Assembly: GCA_025060275.1 (NCBI GenBank)
Contig: JANXCJ010000002.1
Coordinates: forward strand, 1-33,007
Length of the DNA: 33,007 nucleotides
Source of the DNA: Bacteroidia bacterium
GTDB taxonomy: Bacteria; Bacteroidota; Bacteroidia; SpSt-205
Direction: 5' to 3'
The notes under the pieces were generated by a model that worked only from the letters and a program-made list of their open reading frames with translations, was not told where the DNA came from and ran no database searches. The translations under genes were made by a program, and so were the position numbers. Below, one piece after another: positions 14,066 through 22,518 of the stretch; position 1 is the stretch's first letter; the number at the start of each line of letters is the position of its first letter.

Positions 14066-14694
14066 CCATAGATAAACCCTATAGATGGACCTCCACCTAT
14101 ACAGTAGAGTGGGCGAAGCGAAGGTGGCAACTCCGAAAGGCAGGCCACGCTGGCACTTTAGACCCCCTTGCCACGGGGCTTCTTCTCGTAGCTGTGGAGG
14201 GCGCTACGAAGTATATTCCCCAGATACAGAGCCAGGAAAAAGAGTATTATGCGCTGATTATTTTAGGATATAAAACCCTCTCAGATGACTCAGAATATAT
14301 ACCTGAATTCATACGGGAGCCTCCTTATCTAAGTCCTGAGGAAAGAAAAGAGCTCATGAAGGAATTTACGGGGACGATTTTCCAGCGACCGCCTTCATTT
14401 TCTGCTGTCAAAGTCAAGGGGCACCGAGCTTATCACTTGGCTCGCAAGGGCATCATGGCAGAAATACCATTCCGTTCAGTAAATATCTACGAGATAGAAG
14501 AGATTTACTATGAATTTCCTCATCGCTGGCTTATTAGGGTAGTATGTGGCAAAGGAACTTACCTCAGGAGCTTAGCGAGAGACATAGGAGATAGATTGGG
14601 ATGTGGGGCTTACTTAGCGGCCCTGCGTAGAACTCGTATCGGTTCCTTTAGTGTGCAGAAAGCTATTCAGCCCGATGCAGTTACTCAAAGATAG
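14047..14694 (+). CDS. truB: tRNA pseudouridine(55) synthase
   Basis: 215 residues, shorter than the E. coli enzyme because no C-terminal PUA domain is visible, as is common in Bacteroidota. Motifs: ILAIDKPYRWTS, KAGHAGTLDPLATGLLLVAV (catalytic Asp in GTLDPLATG, about residue 38), RPPSFSAVKVKGHRAYHLAR, and GKGTYLRSLARDIGDRLG. The enzyme converts U55 of the T loop to pseudouridine. The ATG at 14047 lies inside the uppP end, and ribF starts inside the truB end. Confidence 0.95.
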   Translation: MAGDILAIDKPYRWTSTYTVEWAKRRWQLRKAGHAGTLDPLATGLLLVAVEGATKYIPQIQSQEKEYYALIILGYKTLSDDSEYIPEFIREPPYLSPEERKELMKEFTGTIFQRPPSFSAVKVKGHRAYHLARKGIMAEIPFRSVNIYEIEEIYYEFPHRWLIRVVCGKGTYLRSLARDIGDRLGCGAYLAALRRTRIGSFSVQKAIQPDAVTQR

Positions 14695-15592
14695 GGAGAA
14701 AGGGAGGGTGGGGGGTATTCTCACTTTGGGGACTTTTGATGGGGTTCATAGGGGACATAAAGCCCTTTTAGAAGCCTCTAAGGCATGGGCAAAAGAGATA
14801 GATACTTTTGTAGAGGTATGGCTTTACGAACCTCATCCTCGTACCATAGTGCGCGGTGAAACTCTACCTCTTCTTACTACCTTAGAGGAGAAAATTGCTC
14901 TTTTAGAGGAGAGTAATGTAGAAATCACTCGGGTAGTTTCCTTTACTTCGCATTTAGCTTCTTTATCTGCGGTGGATTTTTTGAATGAGTGGATATTGAG
15001 TTTGGCTTGTCCGAAGGGGGTAGTATTAGGCTATGATCATCGGTTTGGGAAGGGGCGTGAGGGATCAGCGGATATGCTGAGAAATCACGGAATCCCTGTC
15101 AGAGAAGTTGCACCTGTAATGGAGAATTCCGTTCCTATTAGCAGTTCGCATATTCGTCAGCTTTTAGGGGCAGGAGCGGTCTCTGAAGCCCAGAACTTAT
15201 TAGGATATCCTTATTCAGTGGGAGGGACTGTAAGGCTTGGCAGGAGAGAGGCACGGCATCTTGGCACTCCAACCGCTAATATCTTATGGCCAATACAAAA
15301 AGTGAGGCTCCCTGCTGGAGTATATGTAGGATGGGCTGTATTGAATCCTGCACACTCCTTGCCTGCAAGAGAGGGGATTCCCGCCTTGATTTATCTGCCT
15401 CCTGAGGGAGACTTAGAGGTGCATCTTCTATCGGCTGAGGGCGATTTTTATGGAAGCTACATACGAGTAGGATTTTTAGAGAAGCTACGTTCTTACAGAG
15501 AGTTCCAGGATAGAAAATCTTTAATTGAACAGATTGAGTTAGACTTGAATAAATCAAGAGATTTCTTTGGCATGAAAAAGGATGTGCTATAG
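14675..15592 (+). CDS. ribF: bifunctional riboflavin kinase / FAD synthetase
   Basis: 305 residues from the ATG at 14675; a GTG at 14651 adds eight residues. The N-terminal FMN adenylyltransferase domain shows LTLGTFDGVHRGHKALLEA (HxGH-like, nucleotide binding), VVLGYDHRFGKGREGSADML and PISSSHIRQLL. The C-terminal flavokinase domain has GYPYSVGGTVRLGRREARHL and LGTPTANIL (PTAN motif), then PAGVYVGWAVL. The enzyme makes FMN and FAD. It is the last gene of the ftsX block, followed by a 55-base gap to the convergent argS, in which I see no clear terminator hairpin. Confidence 0.95.
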   Translation: MQLLKDREKGRVGGILTLGTFDGVHRGHKALLEASKAWAKEIDTFVEVWLYEPHPRTIVRGETLPLLTTLEEKIALLEESNVEITRVVSFTSHLASLSAVDFLNEWILSLACPKGVVLGYDHRFGKGREGSADMLRNHGIPVREVAPVMENSVPISSSHIRQLLGAGAVSEAQNLLGYPYSVGGTVRLGRREARHLGTPTANILWPIQKVRLPAGVYVGWAVLNPAHSLPAREGIPALIYLPPEGDLEVHLLSAEGDFYGSYIRVGFLEKLRSYREFQDRKSLIEQIELDLNKSRDFFGMKKDVL

Positions 15593-15647
15593 ATATGGTG
15601 TAGTGAGGCTTGGTATACTAAGGGGGATGTAATTGCGATGAATTATA

Positions 15648-17405
15648 TCACATTTTTTCAGGGATGGGAAGGGCTAAGACTTCCATCACGGTATGAATAG
15701 CTCGTAGGTATGTCGCCACTAACCCTAAGCGGAAGGAGCGCTGCGGCTCTTCGCTGGAGAGAACAGGTAGGAGCTGGTACATCTCGTTATAGCGTCTCGT
15801 GAGCTCGTATCCATAATGTGCTACGAGAGATGGGTTTAGGTTGTAAGTGGCGCTTTCTAAGAAAGAAGGGAGAGCATAAAGATATTGCAGAAGGGACTCT
15901 TCTATGGAGTGAAGCTCAGGAGGATATTCCGTGGTGAGAGGTGCTAAGCCCCGCTCCGCAGCTTTTTCTAATAATTTCTTAGCTCTGACATAGCCGTACT
16001 GGATAAAGGGTCCCGTGAATCCTTTTAGGTCTATGGATTCGGCAGGGTCAAAAACGATATTTTTCGCGGGGTCTACTCGTAAGAGATAGAATCGGATAGC
16101 AGCTTGTCCTACGGCTTCGGCGATAGCATGCCTCTCAGCTGTAGATAGTTCAGTATCAGTGAGCTCGTATGCACGTGCATGCATTTCATCCAGGAGATCA
16201 TCTGCATCTACTACTGTGCCCTCTCTTGTTTTCATTCGGCCAGAGGGCAGCTCTACCATGCCATATGAAAGATGATAAATCTTATCTGCATACTCCTTTC
16301 CAAGCTTTTTAAGGAGAGCTTTGAGAAGGTGCATATGATGATCCTGCTCATTTCCAATCACATATATAGACCGGGTGAGGGTAGGATACTCCCTATGTTT
16401 GATCTCAGCAGTCCCTAAATCCTGTGTGATATACACTGAAGTGCCATCTCGGCGGAGGAGAATTTTTTTGCCCAGCCCCTCAGGGGTTAGGTCTGCCCAT
16501 ACAGCGCCATCCTCTGATCGAAAGAAAATCCCTCTCCTGAGTGCCTCTTCGACAATTTCCTTGCCGCATTTATAAGTCTCTGACTCGTAGTATGTACGGT
16601 CAAATTTCACTGCCAGCCTCTGGAAGGTTGTTTCAAATCCCGCATATACCCATTCATTCATGGTACGCCATAAGGCGATGGTTTGGGTTTCTCCTGCTTC
16701 CCACGCCCGAAGTAAGGCTTGCGCTTCTTGGAATAGAGGAGCCTGCACGAGGGCTTCTGCTTCGGTCAGCCCTTTTGCGACGAGATTCTCTACCTCGGTG
16801 CGATAAGCTTTTTCAAAGGCTACGTAGCAATCACCCACGAAATGGTCCCCTTTTTTGCCAGCTTCTTGAGGTGTAAGAGGAGCGAAGAATCTCTTCCAGC
16901 CTAGCATAGACTTGCTTATGTGAATTCCCCTGTCATTCACTAAATTGGCGCGTACGACGCGAGCTCCTACTTGTTCCCAGAGCCGACTCACAGATTCTCC
17001 CAAGCATAGATTTCGCAGATGCCCCAGATGGAGAGGCTTGTTGGTATTAGGTGAGGGGTACTCCACCATGATATGTTCTCTTTCAGCTAGTCTTAGTTGT
17101 GTGTAGCCTGTGGTGGGATGGTGAAGGGCTTCACGCAGAAAATCCCCCCAGAATGTAGGTGTGAAGCTAATATTCAAGAATCCTTTTACAAGCTCTTGAC
17201 ATTGTACTACTCCAGAGAGGGGGGATAAGATTTTATTCACGATTTTTTGAGGGTCTTCTTTTTGTGCTTTCAAGAGGGGGAAAAGGTTGAGCGTGAGAGT
17301 CCCTCTCCGATTAGAAGGAGTGAGAGAGATGCGGGGGAGAGGGTCTATTTGTTCTTCCCTCCACGAGGCCTCCCACTTAGCTATTTGCTCATGCCAGAAA
17401 GGCAT
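15648..17405 (-). CDS. argS: arginyl-tRNA synthetase
   Basis: 585 residues, normal size. The N-terminal Add-1-like domain (about 1-105) is followed by the class I catalytic core. The HIGH motif is SPNTNKPLHLGHLRNLCLG (about 115-133). The KMSKS equivalent is SGRMKTREGTVVDADDLLDE (about 378-397), as in other argS genes. The C-terminal anticodon-binding helical domain includes FIQYGYVRAKKLL and ends LALPIPEKM, a typical ArgS ending. The ATG at 17405 is preceded at 17411-17418 by CAAATTTG, one mismatch from the promoter box, with a five-base spacer. Confidence 0.97.
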   Translation of the reverse strand: MPFWHEQIAKWEASWREEQIDPLPRISLTPSNRRGTLTLNLFPLLKAQKEDPQKIVNKILSPLSGVVQCQELVKGFLNISFTPTFWGDFLREALHHPTTGYTQLRLAEREHIMVEYPSPNTNKPLHLGHLRNLCLGESVSRLWEQVGARVVRANLVNDRGIHISKSMLGWKRFFAPLTPQEAGKKGDHFVGDCYVAFEKAYRTEVENLVAKGLTEAEALVQAPLFQEAQALLRAWEAGETQTIALWRTMNEWVYAGFETTFQRLAVKFDRTYYESETYKCGKEIVEEALRRGIFFRSEDGAVWADLTPEGLGKKILLRRDGTSVYITQDLGTAEIKHREYPTLTRSIYVIGNEQDHHMHLLKALLKKLGKEYADKIYHLSYGMVELPSGRMKTREGTVVDADDLLDEMHARAYELTDTELSTAERHAIAEAVGQAAIRFYLLRVDPAKNIVFDPAESIDLKGFTGPFIQYGYVRAKKLLEKAAERGLAPLTTEYPPELHSIEESLLQYLYALPSFLESATYNLNPSLVAHYGYELTRRYNEMYQLLPVLSSEEPQRSFRLGLVATYLRAIHTVMEVLALPIPEKM

Positions 17406-17442
17406 AGAGGCAAATTTGCAATGTGCCTTGGTTTGTGCTTCC

Positions 17443-17450
17443 TATTTTTG
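17443..17450 (+). promoter_or_regulatory. TAnnTTTG -7 promoter box (TATTTTTG)
   Basis: Perfect consensus, four bases (GTAG) before the GTG start of queA. It lies in the 49-base divergent gap with argS and would drive queA, the dihydroorotase gene and tamL, which overlap each other. Confidence 0.55.
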
Positions 17451-17454
17451 GTAG

Positions 17455-18579
17455 GTGCTTTGGTCGTATGAGCTTCCTCCCGACCGGATAGCCCAATACC
17501 CAATAGAGCCCCGCCATGCAGCCCGCTTACTAATTTACAAGGGTGGTGAGATAGAGGAAAGTATATTTCTCCATCTGGCTGAATTCCTGCCTCGGGATAC
17601 AAGACTGTTCTATAACGATAGCCGAGTGATACCTGCTAGACTGCGAAAAGGCAACATAGAAGTCTTGCTCACAGAAGTTGTAGAGGGAGGATGGGATAGA
17701 GGCAGTCCCCAGCTCTGGAAAGGCCTCTTTCGGCCTGGGCGCTTCTGGAGAAAGGGTGGTGAAGCTTCGTGGGAGCAGGAAGGTTTGAGCTTATATATCC
17801 TCTGGGAGAAGGTAGCTAATCCAAGAGAAGGATACTTTAAGGCTATTTGGAAACCTTCTCACTTATCCGCTTTGGAGGTCTTAGAAAGATTTGGTATGCC
17901 CCCATTACCGCCGTATATAAAACGTTCAGTTGAAGCAGCCGATAAGGAAAGGTATCAAACTCTCCATGCCATTCACCCTGGTTCCATAGCCGCACCCACA
18001 GCGGGACTTCATTTTACTCCTGATGTTTGGCAAAGGCTGCGAGAAAAGGGCATTCAAAGCTTTCCTATTACCCTTCATGTGGGATTAGGAACTTTTCTGC
18101 CTCTTCAGAATCCTGAAATGCCTGAAAAGCATCCTATCCATGCGGAGTTCTTCAGCATAAGCGCAGCTTCTCTATCTTCTCTTATCACGGATGAAACACC
18201 GATTGTATGTGTAGGAACTACCACGCTCAGAGCCTTAGAAAGTCTATACTGGTTCGGTGTGAATGCTCTGCAGGGGAAATTTTCCTCTCACTTACCTCCC
18301 TTTCCTTGGAAGGAGGAGTACCCTCCCGCCCCTCTCAGGGAAGCCTTGCAGGCCCTCGTACCCTTTACTGCGACTACTCAGCTCTATATTCTACCTGGCT
18401 ATCCTTTCCAAGTAGCCTCTGGACTCATTACGAATTTTCATCTTCCTCAAAGCACTCTACTGGCTCTGGTGGAAGCTTTTATTGGGAGGGAAGGAATTGT
18501 AAAAGTTTATAATTATGCCTTAGAGAAAGGTTTCCGCTTTCTAAGTTATGGAGATACTTCCCTTTTGTGGCGCAAATGA
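17455..18579 (+). CDS. queA: S-adenosylmethionine:tRNA ribosyltransferase-isomerase
   Basis: 374 residues. Family motifs: YELPPDRIAQYPIEPRHAAR near the N-terminus, FYNDSRVIPARL, PLPPYIKR, ERYQTLHAIHPGSIAAPTAGLHFT, THVGLGTF-like LHVGLGTFLPL, VGTTTLRALES and LITNFHLPQSTLLALVEAF. QueA transfers the ribosyl part of SAM to preQ1 at the tRNA wobble position to form epoxyqueuosine. The start is GTG at 17455, set by the promoter box just upstream. The stop overlaps the next start as ATGA. Confidence 0.95.
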   Translation: MLWSYELPPDRIAQYPIEPRHAARLLIYKGGEIEESIFLHLAEFLPRDTRLFYNDSRVIPARLRKGNIEVLLTEVVEGGWDRGSPQLWKGLFRPGRFWRKGGEASWEQEGLSLYILWEKVANPREGYFKAIWKPSHLSALEVLERFGMPPLPPYIKRSVEAADKERYQTLHAIHPGSIAAPTAGLHFTPDVWQRLREKGIQSFPITLHVGLGTFLPLQNPEMPEKHPIHAEFFSISAASLSSLITDETPIVCVGTTTLRALESLYWFGVNALQGKFSSHLPPFPWKEEYPPAPLREALQALVPFTATTQLYILPGYPFQVASGLITNFHLPQSTLLALVEAFIGREGIVKVYNYALEKGFRFLSYGDTSLLWRK

Positions 18580-19898
18580 ATTGGATTATTCGTGAGGCGA
18601 GGATTTTGACTCCAGAGGGTGAAATAGAGGGTGATGCCTGGATAAAAGAAGGTCGCTGGACCTCTATAGGGCGCGTACCTTCTCGCGCCAAGGGATTTAC
18701 TTACTTAGCTAGGGGAGCCTACTTACTGCCGGGGCTTATAGATACTCATGTGCATTTCCGAGAGCCGGGGCTTACAGCCAAGGGTAACTTTTATACGGAG
18801 AGTAGAGCCGCTATTGCAGGGGGCGTAACGACAGTATTTGACATGCCTAATACCTTCCCTCCTACCACCACGATTGCTCGCTGGCAGGCTAAGTTCTCTG
18901 CTGTCCAAAACCGCAGTTGGACAAACTTTAGCCTCTATTTTGGGGCTACGGCTGAGAACCTCTCAGAAATCTATCAGCTTGATCCCCGGTGGGTACCAGG
19001 AGTCAAGATTTTCTTAGCATCCTCTACGGGCGAACTCCTCCTCACAGACGAAAGGATTGTAAAGAAGCTCCTTCAGGAAAGCCCTGTAAGGCTGATTTTT
19101 CACAGCGAGAAAGAAAGTGTCATTCAATCCTCTTTTGCTTTATGGGGAGGGTATGACTGGAAGGAGGTCCCTGATTTGCATACCAAGGTTCGTCCTATCC
19201 AAGCCTGTGTAGAAAGTACGGGCTGGCTTTTAGAAGAGGCCCGGAAGGGGAGTGTCCCTTTTCATATTCTTCATATAAGTACTGAAATGGAAGTAGAAAT
19301 GTTGCGCGCGCGTCCGCCATGGGTTTCTGCGGAGACTTGCCCTTCTTACCTTCAATGGAATGCTAACGATTTTTCAAGATATAGAAACTACCTCAAGTGT
19401 AATCCCTCTCTCAAATATGCCTCTGATCAGGAGGCCCTCTGGAATGGCTTAGTGGAGGGCATTTTAGAAGTAGTGGGAACTGATCATGCACCGCATCTCC
19501 TATCCGAAAAGCTTCTTCCTTATTCACAGGCGCCTAGTGGGATACCTTCTCAAGGGTATCTTTTACCTTGGTTATGGACTCTGGGTGAGCAGAGAGGACT
19601 TCCTGTCTCCTTCTGGATAGAGAAAATGGTCTATGCCCCGGCTCGCTTATGGAGACTTCGCGATAGGGGTCCCATACGAGAAGGCTACTGGGCTGATGCG
19701 GTAGTTTTTCGTCCAGAGTCTGAAACCTATATCCCTTCTAATGGCTCTCCCCTTCATTATAGTAAATGTCAGTGGAGCCCTCTGGAGGGGGAGAGTCTTA
19801 GAGGTCAAGTCGTCAGCGTATGGGTAAATGGAGAACTATGCTTTTGTGATGGCCAATTTCTAGGCTCACCCAATGGCATGGCGGTGGAGCTGGAGTAG
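18576..19898 (+). CDS. pyrC: dihydroorotase
   Basis: 440 residues from the ATG at 18576 (ATGA overlap with queA); a GTG three codons earlier is open. Metal ligands of the amidohydrolase barrel are visible: GLIDTHVHFREPG (His-x-His), the carboxylated lysine in GVKIFLASSTGEL, FHSEKE, HILHIST, and GTDHAPH with the catalytic Asp. CNPSLKYASDQEAL fits the substrate loop of dihydroorotases. The enzyme closes carbamoyl aspartate to dihydroorotate in pyrimidine synthesis. Other amidohydrolases such as allantoinase are possible, but the REPG and CNPSLK motifs favour dihydroorotase. Confidence 0.9.
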   Translation: MNWIIREARILTPEGEIEGDAWIKEGRWTSIGRVPSRAKGFTYLARGAYLLPGLIDTHVHFREPGLTAKGNFYTESRAAIAGGVTTVFDMPNTFPPTTTIARWQAKFSAVQNRSWTNFSLYFGATAENLSEIYQLDPRWVPGVKIFLASSTGELLLTDERIVKKLLQESPVRLIFHSEKESVIQSSFALWGGYDWKEVPDLHTKVRPIQACVESTGWLLEEARKGSVPFHILHISTEMEVEMLRARPPWVSAETCPSYLQWNANDFSRYRNYLKCNPSLKYASDQEALWNGLVEGILEVVGTDHAPHLLSEKLLPYSQAPSGIPSQGYLLPWLWTLGEQRGLPVSFWIEKMVYAPARLWRLRDRGPIREGYWADAVVFRPESETYIPSNGSPLHYSKCQWSPLEGESLRGQVVSVWVNGELCFCDGQFLGSPNGMAVELE

Positions 19899-22266
19899 TT
19901 TGATTTTTTTAGTGTGGGGGTGTTCCGCGAGCCGATTTCTTTCTCCTCAGGATCAATTAGTAGCTCGCGAACCCCTCTTGCGAGGTCATGTGATAGAAGA
20001 GACTCCTCCTCTCTACTTGCGTAGTAATAGTCGTACCTTAGGGATACGCCTGAGGCTGCAGCTGTACTGGGGAGGCGCACTCCTGCGTTACAGTCCTAAG
20101 CCTCCTTGGTACGTCTTTCGGCGTATGCCTAAAATCCGTTATTATACTTATAAGTTAGGTCAGCTTTTGCAAGAAAAATTAGGCGAGCCCCCCATGCTTG
20201 TCTCTCAGAGAGCTCTGGAACGAGATGTCAAGCTCTTAGAAGAGGCTTACCTTAGAGAAGGTTACTTCCAGGTAGCCGTACAAGCGCAAGTGAAGCCACT
20301 AAGTAAGTATGAGGCACAGGTTATATACCGAATTCGCCCGGGGCCTCGTTGGTATATCAGAGAATTGGATATAGAAGGGGAAGACTCTACCTTGGTAAGC
20401 TTAGCAGAGAGTTTTCTTCAAAGGCGGCTCTTACCTGTGAATGAGGCTTATAGTCTCAGGCGATTAGATGCCCTGCGGGAGGAAGTTCATCAAATGCTTC
20501 TATCAGAAGGATATTATAAGCTACCCCTAAGTCAGATTCTCTGGGAAGTAGATACTACTACTGAATTCTCTAATCTGAAGAAGCCGCGAGGGTTTCTGCG
20601 GAGGTGGATAGGAAAGGCGAAAGAGGACGCACCTACTTGCGTGGTGCGCTTGGTCCTTCCCTCAGGTTTTACTCGGTATCAGATGAGTACTACAGAAGTA
20701 GCTGTGCACACGCCTGAGCATCTTCCAACGTTAGAGTCAGTACATGGAAGCATACGCATCCTCACAGAGGGGAGGGCTCTCCGTATTATAGACCCTCGGG
20801 TATTTGTTAGTCGTATTTATTTACCCAGCCAAGGTTACTACGATCAGCGAGCCATTCAAAGCTCTCAGCGAGGATTACAGAGTTTGGAGATTGTTCAGTG
20901 GGTGGCACCTTCTCTGCAAGAGGATAGTGTGCAGTCTTTGCGTACTCGCTATGATATTCTGCTTCGTCCCCCCATAGAAGTTGTATGGAGTGTGGAGGGA
21001 TTTCAATCTACTCAGCCGTTGGTTGGTAGCCTGCCGCTTCCCGGAGCGAGCATGACAGGGCGCTTTTCGCATATTTCGCTTTTTCGGCGTGGTCTATCCT
21101 TTCGCATAAGGGGACAAGCTGCCATTAGCTACTTCCGTCGCCGTCCAGAAGAGCCCCTCTTACCTCTCCATAACTTGGGTGGAGAACTCTCTCTTACTAT
21201 TCCCGAAGGCTCTCTCCAATTGCGCCAGGCTTCTGCTCGCTTGCTTTCCTCTACCATACGAAGTATTACCCATGTGATCACCGCCTCTTATCAAGATATT
21301 CGGCAAGTGGATTTTTCCCGGCGCTATATCAATTTTTCCTGGAGTCGTCAGACTCGCTTTCTATTTCAAGATAAAAGGCAAGAGGAGCAGACTTGGACTC
21401 CGCTGGGCTTGACTTTTGTGGATAGCCGTTTCTCTGACTTTTTCTTAGGTCAGATAGACGCCCTTTCTCCTCAGGTACGCTCGCTCATCCTGAGAGACTA
21501 TCTTCCGCGCTTGACCCAGATAACTGCCTGGCAAGTTTCTTCTAATAGAAACTACTTCTCAGGGGGCGCACGCCGTAGAGGTGACTATTCTTCCCTTTTG
21601 ATAGAGCTGGGGGGGTGGGTTCCTTTCTTCTTAGAGCATTTTCTTGTATTGTCTCGTCCGCAGTGGGATAGTACTTACCAGGATAATATGCTTCTAAACA
21701 GGTTTCGTTACGGAGTCTTTATCAGAGTATTAGCAGAGGGGCGGCTGCGGCTTAGGCTCATCTCTCCTCGTCAGCAGCTTTTTGTGCGGTCTCGAGTGGG
21801 ACTAGCGCAAGGAGGATTTTACACTTTGGATGTGCCTTTTGAGAATCGTTTTTTTGTAGGGGGACCTAATAGCATGCGCGCATGGCAATTTGGCGCATTA
21901 GGCCCTGGGAGATATACCTATACGCAGAATCTTTTCCTTATCCCGGGAGGCACATTTTTGTTAGAGGCAAATGCAGAGATTCGCCAAACACTTTTTAGGG
22001 GTATTCAGCTGGCGCCATTCATAGATGTAGGGAATGTCTGGTTTCTAACAGATACTTACTTTGAAGATGCAAGGGGCATATTCGGAAAAAGCCCCTGGCC
22101 AGGAATCGGACTAGGGATAGGACTAAGATGGGATTTTTCGGTGTTGGTGATCCGCCTGGATGTGGCTCAGCAGGTATTTGATCCTGCTGGTGGGTGGGTG
22201 CTGAGGAACTTTCCCGTAGGCGGCATCCGAAGTCAGTATGTATTTGCGGTAGGATATCCTTTTTGA
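19873..22266 (+). CDS. tamL: TamL, lipidated TamA-like Omp85 outer-membrane protein
   Basis: 797 residues. The signal peptide ends in a lipobox (FLVWGC, Cys at residue 17), so the mature N-terminus is a lipid-anchored cysteine. POTRA-like segments follow (VKLLEEAYLREGYFQVAVQA, and DALREEVHQMLLSEGYYKL). The C-terminal beta-barrel has the Omp85 signature around FFVGGPNSMRAWQFGALGPG and ends in Phe (FAVGYPF), as outer-membrane barrels do. This is the plan of TamL, the Bacteroidota counterpart of TamA that works with TamB in outer-membrane assembly. The ATG overlaps the dihydroorotase end by 26 bases. BamA is a less likely alternative because of the lipobox. Confidence 0.87.
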   Translation: MAWRWSWSSLIFLVWGCSASRFLSPQDQLVAREPLLRGHVIEETPPLYLRSNSRTLGIRLRLQLYWGGALLRYSPKPPWYVFRRMPKIRYYTYKLGQLLQEKLGEPPMLVSQRALERDVKLLEEAYLREGYFQVAVQAQVKPLSKYEAQVIYRIRPGPRWYIRELDIEGEDSTLVSLAESFLQRRLLPVNEAYSLRRLDALREEVHQMLLSEGYYKLPLSQILWEVDTTTEFSNLKKPRGFLRRWIGKAKEDAPTCVVRLVLPSGFTRYQMSTTEVAVHTPEHLPTLESVHGSIRILTEGRALRIIDPRVFVSRIYLPSQGYYDQRAIQSSQRGLQSLEIVQWVAPSLQEDSVQSLRTRYDILLRPPIEVVWSVEGFQSTQPLVGSLPLPGASMTGRFSHISLFRRGLSFRIRGQAAISYFRRRPEEPLLPLHNLGGELSLTIPEGSLQLRQASARLLSSTIRSITHVITASYQDIRQVDFSRRYINFSWSRQTRFLFQDKRQEEQTWTPLGLTFVDSRFSDFFLGQIDALSPQVRSLILRDYLPRLTQITAWQVSSNRNYFSGGARRRGDYSSLLIELGGWVPFFLEHFLVLSRPQWDSTYQDNMLLNRFRYGVFIRVLAEGRLRLRLISPRQQLFVRSRVGLAQGGFYTLDVPFENRFFVGGPNSMRAWQFGALGPGRYTYTQNLFLIPGGTFLLEANAEIRQTLFRGIQLAPFIDVGNVWFLTDTYFEDARGIFGKSPWPGIGLGIGLRWDFSVLVIRLDVAQQVFDPAGGWVLRNFPVGGIRSQYVFAVGYPF

Positions 22267-22518
22267 TGGGGGTTATCTATGTAAGGGGCAGTAGAAAGGG
22301 TGAGATAAAAGTTACAGGATCAAAAAGAAATATACAGCAGGTGGTAAGCTTGAAGGAAGGAAGGAAAAACGCTCGGTAAAAACATCGCTGAGTAGGGTAA
22401 GAACTTGCTCGGAGATAGAGTTGGGGGGACGCAGGTAGGATAGATTGTTTAGCGAGGTGTGAAAGCTGAGTAATGATATGGAGCCTAAGGGTGTGCTACT
22501 AATGGATTAGATTTTTTC
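22267..22518. other. convergent gap between tamL and the 1306-residue protein
   Basis: 252 bases. A plus-strand frame of 37 codons begins at 22266, but it lacks a promoter box and recognisable similarity. Near the right end, CTAATGGATTAG at 22499-22510 followed by ATTTTTT could form a weak plus-strand terminator with a four-base stem. I see nothing else. Confidence 0.3.

Noticed and set aside
22194..22379. Plus-strand frame running past the tamL end
   Set aside because: Mostly a shadow of tamL; the remaining 37 codons from 22266 have no supporting signal.
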